Assembly: GCF_937616625.2 (NCBI RefSeq)
Contig: NC_065570.1
Coordinates: 25,506,046 to 25,570,045, forward strand
Direction of reading: 5' to 3'
Length of the DNA: 64,000 nt
Source of the DNA: Mercurialis annua
Taxonomy: Eukaryota; Streptophyta; Magnoliopsida; Malpighiales; Euphorbiaceae
How positions within the stretch are numbered: position 1 is the first letter of the stretch; the number at the start of each line of letters is the position of its first letter. This document shows, piece after piece, positions 55,985 to 64,000 of this stretch. Below the pieces are notes generated by a model. It searched no databases. It saw nothing but the letters and a program-made list of their open reading frames with translations, and had not been told where the DNA came from. Made by a program: the position numbers and the translations under genes.

Positions 55985-58966
55985 AAACGTTTGGCTTAAA
56001 TTGCTAAAAAGGTGAAACGCTTGGATTTGTTTCGTATCGTTTGTAAATGTTTGGCTTAAATTGCTAAAAAGGGGAAACGTTTGGATTTGTTTCGTAACGT
56101 TTTAAACGTTTGGTTTTGTTTCGTAACGTTTGTAAACGTTTGGCTTAATTCGCGAAAAAGGTGAAACGTTTGGATTTGTTTCGTAACGTTTGTAAACGTT
56201 TGGCTTAAATTGCTAAAAAGATGACACGTTTGGATTTGTTTCGTATCGTTTGTAAACGTTTGGCTTAAATCGCTAAAAAGGTGAAACGTTTGGATTTGTT
56301 TCGTAACGTTTGTAAACGCTTGGCTTAAATCGCTAAACAGGTGAAACGTTTGAAATTTTGTAACGTTTGTAAACGTTTGGCTTAAATTTTTAAAAAGGTG
56401 AAACATTTGGATTTGTTTCGTAACGCTTGTAAACGTTTGGCTTAAATTTCTAAAAAGGGGAAACGTTTGGATTTGTTTTGTAACGTTTAAAACGTTTGGC
56501 TTAAATTGCTAAAAATATGACACGTTTGTATTTGTTACGTAACGTTTGTAAACGTTTGGCTTAAATCGCTAAAAAGGTGAAACGTTTGGATTTGTTTCGC
56601 GACGTTTGTAAACGTTTGGCTTAAATTGCTAAAAAGGTGACAAGTTTCGATTTGTTTCGAAACCTTTGTAAACGTTTGGCTTAAATCCCTAAAAACGTGA
56701 AATATTTGGTTTTATTTCATAACCTTTGTAAATGTTTGGCTTAAATCGCGAAAAATATGAAACGTTTGGTTTTGTTTCGTAATGTTTTAATTGTTTGTTT
56801 TTGTTGCGTAACTTTTGTAAACGTTTGGCTTAAATCGATAAAAAGGAAAACTTTTGGATTTGTTTCGTGATGTTTGTAAACGTTTGGCTTAAAATGCTAA
56901 AAAGGAGAAACATTTGGATTTGTTTCGTAACTTTTGTAAATGTTTGACTTAAATCGGTAAAAAGGTGAAACGCTTGGATTTGTTTCGTAACGTTTGCAAA
57001 CGTTTGGCTTAAATCGCTAATAAGGTGAAACGTTTTAAATTTCGTAACGTTTGTAAACGTTTGGCTTAAATTTCTAAAAAGGTGAAACTCATGGATTTGT
57101 TTCGTAACGTTTGTAAATATTTGGATCTAAAAAGGTAAAACGTTTGGATTTGTTTCGTAACGTTTTAAACGTTTGGTTTTGTTTCGTAACATTTGTAAAA
57201 GTTCGGTTTAAATCGCTAAAAATGTGAAATGTTTGTATTTGTTTCGTAACGTTTGAAAACATTTGGCTTAAATCGCAAAAAAGGTGAAACGTTTGGATTT
57301 GTTTCGAAAGGTTTGTAAACGTTTGGCTTAAATTGCTAAAAAGGTGACACGTTTGTATTTGTTTCGTAACGTTTGAAAACGTTTGGCATAAATCGCTAAA
57401 AAGGGGAAACGTTTGGATTTGTTTTCTAATGTTTGTAATCGTTTGGCAGAAATCGCTAAAAGGTGAAATGTTTGGATTTATTTCGTAACGTTTGTAAACG
57501 TTTAGCTTAAATTACTAAAAAGGTTAAACACTTGAATTTGTTTCGGAACGTTTGTAAACGTTTGGCTCAAATTGCTAAAAAGGTGAAACGCTTGAATTTA
57601 TTTCGTAACGTTTGGCTTAAATTGCTAAAAAGGTGAAACGCTTAGTTTCGTTTTGTAACTTTTGTAAGGGTTTGGCTTAAAAAGCTAAAAATATGAAATG
57701 TTATAATTTGTTTCGTAACGTTGTAAATGTTTTGTTTTGTTTCATAACGTTTGTAAAGGTTTGGCTTAAATCGCTAAAATTGTGAAACGTTTGAATTTGT
57801 TTCTCAACGTTTGTAAACATTTAGCTTAAATTGCTAAAAAGGCAAAACGTCTGGATTTTTTCATAACGTTTGTAAATGTTTGGCTTAAATCGCTAAAAAG
57901 GTGAAACGTTTGAATTTGTTTTGTAATGTTTGTAAACGTTTGGCTTAAATCGCTAAAAAGGTGAAACGTTTGAAATTTTGTAACGTTTGTAAACATTTGG
58001 CTTGAATTGCTAAAAAGGTGAAACGCTTGGATTTGTTTCGTAAGGTTTGTAAATAATTTCCTTAAATTACTAAAAAGGTGAAACGTTTGGATTTGTTTCG
58101 TAACCTTTTAAACGTTTCATTTTTTTCGTAACGTTTGTAAACGCTCGGCTTAAATCGCTAAAAACATAAAACGTTTGTATTTGTTTCGCAACGTTTGTAA
58201 ACGTTTCGCTTAAATCGCTAAAAAGGTGAAACATTTGGATTTGTTTCGTAACATTTGTTAACGTTTGGCTTAGATTGCTAAAAAGGTAACACATTTTGAT
58301 TTATTTCGTAACCTTTGTAAAAGTTTGGATTAAATAGCTAAAAGGTGAAATGTTTGGTTTTGTTTCCTAACCTTTGTAAACATTTGGCATTAATCGCTAA
58401 ATAGGTGATACGTTTGGATTTGTTTCATAACGTTTGTAAACGTTTTGCTTAAATTGCCAAAAAGGTGAAACGTTGGGATTTGTTTCGTAACGTTTGCAAA
58501 CGTTTGCTTAAATCGCTCAAAAGGTGAAACGTTTGGATTTGTTGCGTAACGTTTGTAAACGTTTGGCTTCAACCGAAAAAAAGATGAAACGTTTCGATTT
58601 GTTTCGTAACGTTTGTAAATGTTTGGCTTAAATTGCTAAAAAAATTTGTTTTGTTTCGTAACGTTTGTAAACGTTCGGCTTAAATCGCTATATAGGTGAA
58701 ACGTTTGGATTTGTTTCGTAACATTTGTAAACGTTTGGCTTAAATTGCTAAAAAGGTGAAACGCTTGGATTTATTTAGTAAAGTTTGTAAACGTGTGTCT
58801 TAAATAACTAAAAAGGTGAAACGCTTGAATTTTATTCGAAACGTTTGTAAATGTTTGGTTTAAATTGCTAAAAAGGTGAAACATTTGGATTTGTTTCGTA
58901 ACGTTTGTGAACTTTTGGCTTAAATTGCTAAAAAGGTGAAACACTTGGTTTTGTTTCGTAACGTTT
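55985..58966 (+). repeat. Satellite higher-order repeat, copy 1 (~2.98 kb)
   Basis: About 50 monomers whose order of variants is repeated in copy 2. Matching landmarks: GTTTGAAATTTTGTAACG near 56349 and 59333, TGACAAG near 56639 and 59562, GTAAATAATTT near 58049 and 61010. Spacing is 2.92-2.98 kb. The start is approximate. Confidence 0.85.
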
Positions 58967-61900
58967 GTAAGGGATTGGCTAAAATCGCTAAAAATATGAA
59001 ACGCTTAGATTTGTTTCGTATCGTTTGTAAATGTTTAGCTTAAATTGCTAAAAAGGTGAAACGTTTGGATTTGTTTCGTAACGTTTTAAACGTTTGGTTT
59101 TGTTTCGTAACGTTTGTAAATGTTTGGCTTAATTCGCTAAAAAGGGGAAACGTTTGGATTTGTTTCGTAACATTTGTAAACGTTTGGCTTAAATTGCTAA
59201 AAAGGTGAAACCTTTGGATTTGTTTCGTAACATTTGTAAACGTTTGGCTTAAATCGCTAAAAAGGTGAAACGTTTGGATTTGTTTCGTAACGTTTGTAAA
59301 CGCTTGGCTTAAATCGCTAAACAGGTGAAACGTTTGAAATTTTGTAACGTTTGTAAACGTTTGGCTTAAATTGCTAAAAAGGTGAAACATTTGGATTTGT
59401 TTCGTAACGTTTTAAACGTTTGGCTTAAATTACTTAAATTCTGATACGTTGGTATTTGTTACGTAACGTTTGTAAACGTTTGGCTTAAATCGCTAAAAAG
59501 GTGAAACGTTTGGATTTGTTTCGCAACGTTTGTAAACGTTTGGCTTAAATTGCTAAAAAGGTGACAAGCTTTGATTTGTTTCGTAACCTTTGTAAACGTT
59601 TGGCTTAAATCCCTAAAAACGTGAAATATTTGGTTTTGTTTCATAACCTTTGTAAATGTTCGGCTTAAATCGCGAAAAATATGAAACGTTTGGTTTTGTT
59701 TCGTAACGTTTTAATTGTTTGTTTTTGTTGCGTAACTTTTGTAAACGTTTCGCTTAAATCGCTAAAAAGGTAAAACTTTTGGATTTATTTCGTGATGTTT
59801 GTAAACGTTTGGCTTAAAATGCTAAAAAGGCGAAACATTTGGATTTGTTTCGTAACTTTTGTAAATGTTTGACTTATATCGGTAAAAAGGTGAAACGCTT
59901 GGATTTGTTTCGTAACGTTTGCAAACATTTGGCTTAAATCGCTAAAAAGGTGAAACGTTTTAAATTTCGTAACGTTTGGAAACGTTTGGCTTAAATTTCT
60001 AAAAAAGGTGAAACGCATGGATTTGTTTCGTAGCGTTTGTAAATATTTGGCTTAAATTGCTAAAAAGGTGAAACGTTTGGATTTGTTTCGTAACATTTTA
60101 AAAGTTTGGTTTTGTTTCGTAACATTTTAAAAGTTTGGTTTTGTTTCGTAACATTTGTAAAAGTTCGACTTAAATCGCTAAAAATGTGAAACATTTGTTT
60201 TTGTTTCGTAACGTTTCAAAACATTTGGCTTAAATCGCAAAAAAGGTAAAACGTTTGGATTTGTTTCGTAAGGTTTGTAAACGTTTGGCTTAAATTGCTA
60301 AAAAGGTGACACGTTTGTATTTGTTTCGTAACGTTTGTAAACGTTTGGCAGAAATCGCTAAAAATAGGAAACGTTTGGATTTGTTTTCTAACGTTTGTAA
60401 TCGTTTGGCAGAAATCGCTAAAAGGTGAAATGTTTGGATTTATTTCGTAACGTTTGTAAACGTTTAGCTTAAATTACTAAAAAGGTTAAACACTTGAATT
60501 TGTTTCGGAACGTTTGTAAACGTTTGGCTCAAATTGCTAGAAAGGTGAAACGCTTGGATTTATTTCGTAACGTTTGGCTTAAATTGCTAAAAAGGTGAAA
60601 CGCTTAGTTTTGTTTTGTAACTTTTGTAAGGGTTTGGCTTAAAAAGCTAAAAATATGAAATGTTTTAATTTGTTTTATAACGTTGTAAATGTTTTGTTTT
60701 GTTTCATAACGTTTGTAAAGGTTTGGCCTAAATCGCTAAAAAGGTGAAACGTTTGGATTTGTTTCGTAACGTTTGTAAACATTTATCTTAAATTGCTAAA
60801 AAGGCAAAACGTCTGGATTTTTTCATAACGTTTGTAAATGTTTGGCTTAATCGCTAAAAAGGTGAAACGTTTGGATTTGTTTCGTAATGTTTGTAAACGT
60901 TTGGCTTAAATCTCTAAAAAGGTGAAACGTGTGAAATTTTGTAACGTCTGTAAACATTTGGCTTAAATTGCTAAAAAGGTGCAACGCTTGGATTTGTTTC
61001 GTAAGGTTTGTAAATAATTTGCTTAAATTGCTAAAAAGTTAAAACGTTTGGATTTGTTTCGTAACCTTTTAAACGTTTCATTTTTTTTTCGTAACATTTG
61101 TAAACGCTCGGCTTAAGTCGCTAAAAACGTGAAACGTTTGTATTTGTTTCGTAACGTTTGTAAACGTTTTGCTTAAATCGCTAAAAAGGTGAAACATTTG
61201 GATTTGTTTCGTAACGTTTGTTAACGTTTGTCTTAAATTGCTAAAAAGGTAAAACGTATTGATTTATTTCGTAACCTTTGTAAACGTTTGGATTAAATAG
61301 ATAAAAAGGTGAAATGTTTGGTTTTCTTTCCTAACCTTTGTAAACGTTTGGCATAAATCGCTAAAAAGGTGATACGTTTGGATTTGTTTCGTAACGTTTG
61401 TAAACATTTTGCTTAAATTGCTAAAAAGGCGAAACGTTGGGATTTGTTTCGTAACGTTTGTAAACGTTTGGCTTAAATTGCTAAAAAGGTGAAACGCTTC
61501 GATTTGTTTCGTAAGGTTTGTAAATAATTTGCTTAAATTGCTAAAAAGTTGAAACGTTTGGATTTGTTTCGTAACCTTTTAAACGTTTCATTTTTTTTCG
61601 TAACATTTGTATACGCTCGGCTTAAATCGCTAAAAACGTGAAACGTTTGTATTTGTTTCGTAACATTTGTAAACGTTTCGCTTAAATCGTTAAAAAGGTG
61701 AAACATTTGGATTTGTTTCGTAACGTTTGTTAAATTTTGGCTTAAATTGCTAAAAAGGTAACACGTTTTGATTTATTTCGTAACCTTTGTAAAAGTTTGG
61801 ATTAAATAGCTAAAAAGGTGAAATGTTTGGTTTTGTTTCCTAACCTTTGTAAACGTTTGGCATAAATCACTAAAAAGGTGATACGTTTGGATTTGTTTCG

Positions 61901-62447
61901 TAATGTTTGTAAACGTTTTGCTTAAATTGCTAAAAAGGTGAAACGTTGGGATTTGTTTCGTAACGTTTGTAAACGTTTGCTTAAATCGCTAAAAAGGTGA
62001 AACGTTTGGATTTGTTGCGTAACGTTCGTAAACGTTTGGCTTAAACCGGTAAAAAGATGAAACGTTTAGATTTGTTTCGTAACGTTTGTAAATGTTTGGC
62101 TTAAATTGCTAAAAAGGTGAAATGTTTTGTTTTGTTTCGTAACGTTTGTAAACGTTCGGTTTACATCGCTAAATAGGTGAAACGCTTGGATTTGTTTCGT
62201 AACATTTGTAAACGTTTGGCTTAAATTGCTAAAAAGGTGAAACGCTTGGATTTATTTCGTAAAGTTTGTAAACGTGTGTCTTAAATTACTAAAAAGGTGA
62301 AACGCTTGAATTTTATTAGAAACGTTTGTAAACGTTTGGTTTAAATTGCTAAAAAGGTGAAACATTTGGATTTGTTTCGTAACGTTTGTGAACTTTTGGC
62401 TTAAATTGCTAAAAAGGTGAAACACATGGTTTTGTTTCGTAACGTTT
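58967..62447 (+). repeat. Satellite higher-order repeat, copy 2, with internal ~510-bp duplication
   Basis: Begins at GTAAGGGATTGG (58967), which recurs at 62448. It is ~510 bp longer than copy 1 because a segment is duplicated inside it: GTAAATAATTTGC followed by CCTTTTAAACGTTTCATTTT occurs at both 61010 and 61520. Confidence 0.85.
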
Positions 62448-64000
62448 GTAAGGGATTGGCTTAAATCGCTAAAAATATGAAACGTTTGGATTTATTTCGT
62501 AGCGTTTTAAATGTTTGGTTTTGTTTCGCAACGTTTGTTAACGTTTGGTTTAAATCGCTAAAAAGGTGAAATGTTTTGATTTCTTTCGTAACATTTGTAA
62601 ACGTTCGGCCTAAATTGCAAAAAAGGCAAAACGTTTGGATTTATTTCGTAACGGTTGTAAACGTTTGGCTTAAATCGCTAAAAAGGTGAAACATTTGGAT
62701 TTGTTTCGTAACGTTTGAAAAAGTTTGGCTTAAATCATGAAAAATGGGAAACGTTTGAAATTTTATAAACGCTTGGCTTAATTTGCTAAAAAGATGAAAC
62801 GCTTGGATCTGTTTCGTAACGTTTGTAAATGTTTGGCTTAAATTGTTAAAAAGGTGAAACGATTGGATTTGTTTCGTAACGTTTTAAACATTTTGTTTTG
62901 TTTCGTAACTTTTGTAAACGTTCGTCTTAAATCGCTATAAATGTGAAACGTTTGTATTTGTTTCGTAACGTTTGTAAATGTTTGGCTTAAATCCCTAAAA
63001 AGGTGAAACGTTTCAAATTTTGTAACGTTTGTAAACGTTTGGCTTAAATTGCTAAAAAGGTGAAACATTTGGATTTGTTTCGTAACGCTTGTAAACGTTT
63101 AGCTTAAATTTCTAAAAAGGTGAAACGTTTGGATTTGTTTCGTAACGTTTTAAACGTTTAGCTTAAATCGCTAAAAATATGATACGTTTGTATTTGTAAC
63201 GTAATGCTTGTAAACGTTTGGCTTAAATCGCTAAAAAGGTGAAACGTTTGGATTTGTTTGGAAACGTTTGGCTTAAAGCGCTTAAACGGGGAAACTTTTG
63301 GATTTGTTTTGGTAACGCTTGTAAACGATTGGCTTAAATCGCTACAAATGTGAAACGTTGCGATTTGTTCTGTAACGTTTGAAAATGTTTGGCTTAAATT
63401 GAACAAAAGGTGAAACGTTTGGTTTTATTTCGTAACGTTTGTAAACGTTCGACTTAAATCGCTAAAAAGGTGAAACGTTTCAATTTGTTTTGTAAGGTTT
63501 GTTAACGTTTGGCCTAAATCGCTAAAAAGGTGAAACATTTATATTTGTTCCGTAGCGTTTGTAAACGTTTGGCTTAAGTTTCTACAAATGGGAAACGTTT
63601 GGATTTGTTTCGTAACGTTTTAAACGTTTGGTTTAAATTGCTAAATTGGTGAAACGCTTGGATTTGTTTCGTAACGTTTGTAAACGTTTGGCTTAAATTG
63701 CTAAAAAGTTGAAACACTTGGATTTGTTTCGTAGCGTTTGTAAACGTTTGGCTTAAATCGCTAAAAAGGTAAAACGTTTGGATTTGTTTCTTATCGTTTG
63801 TAAACGTTTGGCTTAAATCGCTAAAAAGGTGAAACGTTTGGTTTTGTTTCGTAACCTTTGTAAACGTTCAGCTTAAATCGCTAAAAAGCTGAAACGGTTG
63901 GATTTCTTTCGTAACGTTATAAATGTTTGCATTTATTTCAAAACGTTTGGATTTGTTTTGTAACATTTTAAACATTTGGTTTTGTTTCGTAACGCTATAA
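62448..64000 (+). repeat. Satellite higher-order repeat, copy 3 (partial)
   Basis: Starts at the third occurrence of the copy boundary and is cut by the window end. It is less similar to copies 1 and 2 but keeps landmarks such as GTTTCAAATTTTGTAACG near 63008. Several monomers after 63250 are irregular in length. Confidence 0.65.

Larger units (their letters stand above)
54862..64000 (+). repeat. 60-bp satellite array, forward orientation, with ~3-kb higher-order repeats
   Basis: About 150 monomers in one orientation to the window end. Half-monomers with the TTTTAAACGTTTGGTTTTG signature recur, for example near 55715, 56095, 57160, 59080, 60090 (twice in a row), 62500 and 62885. Rare variants recur at a fixed distance, defining the higher-order copies listed separately. 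No gene, transposon or tRNA was seen inside. Confidence 0.97.

Overview
The window looks like constitutive heterochromatin of a flowering plant. It is a long array of a ~60-bp satellite invaded by large Ty3/gypsy LTR retrotransposons. The plant call rests on LTRs of 2.5-3.1 kb with TGT...ACA ends, primer-binding sites matching the 3' end of plant initiator-Met tRNA (TGGTATCAGAGC), 5-bp target-site duplications (TSDs) and a fossil integrase C-terminus plus chromodomain of the Tekay/Del chromovirus type. I cannot name the species. No host gene, tRNA, rRNA, CRISPR array or other functional protein-coding gene is supported. The many small open frames are by-products of the satellite (60 bp = 20 codons) or of purine-rich non-coding element DNA.

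Layout. Positions 1-16885 are satellite, with orientation flips near 244, 3645 and 8950. Positions 16886-30405 hold element A1 (minus strand): a 3' LTR split by a solo LTR of a sister subfamily (17837-20733, TSD CTAGA), an internal region that has lost gag and nearly all of pol but keeps a chromodomain remnant, a PBS and a 5' LTR. Positions 30406-31184 are a 779-bp satellite island. Element A2 (plus strand) starts at 31185 with a 5' LTR, PBS and leader, and breaks off into satellite at about 54861 with no 3' LTR. Element B (35456-53991, TSD TTTTG) is inserted in the A2 leader. Element C (40921-50237, TSD GAAAC) is inserted inside B. Positions 54862-64000 are satellite again, organised as ~3-kb higher-order repeats.

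How the parts relate. A, B and C are distant relatives: they share the PBS, the last bases of the LTR, sequence next to the polypurine tract and a block in the internal leader. B and C carry ~4.1-4.3 kb internal regions with no recognisable gag or pol, so they look like non-autonomous derivatives that would need proteins from a relative elsewhere. Insertion order is readable: satellite, then A2, then B, then C. The two LTRs of C look more alike than the two LTRs of B, as nesting predicts.

The most unusual signals are: (i) clusters of short perfect hairpins in the LTRs, with a constant centre (CG-NN-CG) but family-specific arms, and a copy number that differs between the two LTRs of one element; (ii) a conserved leader block shared by otherwise diverged families; (iii) a recurrent splice-donor-like GGTAAG in the LTRs; (iv) multi-scale satellite structure: a 10-bp sub-period, two linked monomer types, half-monomers, ~3-kb higher-order repeats and a duplicated inversion junction. 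All lengths and alignments were made by eye.
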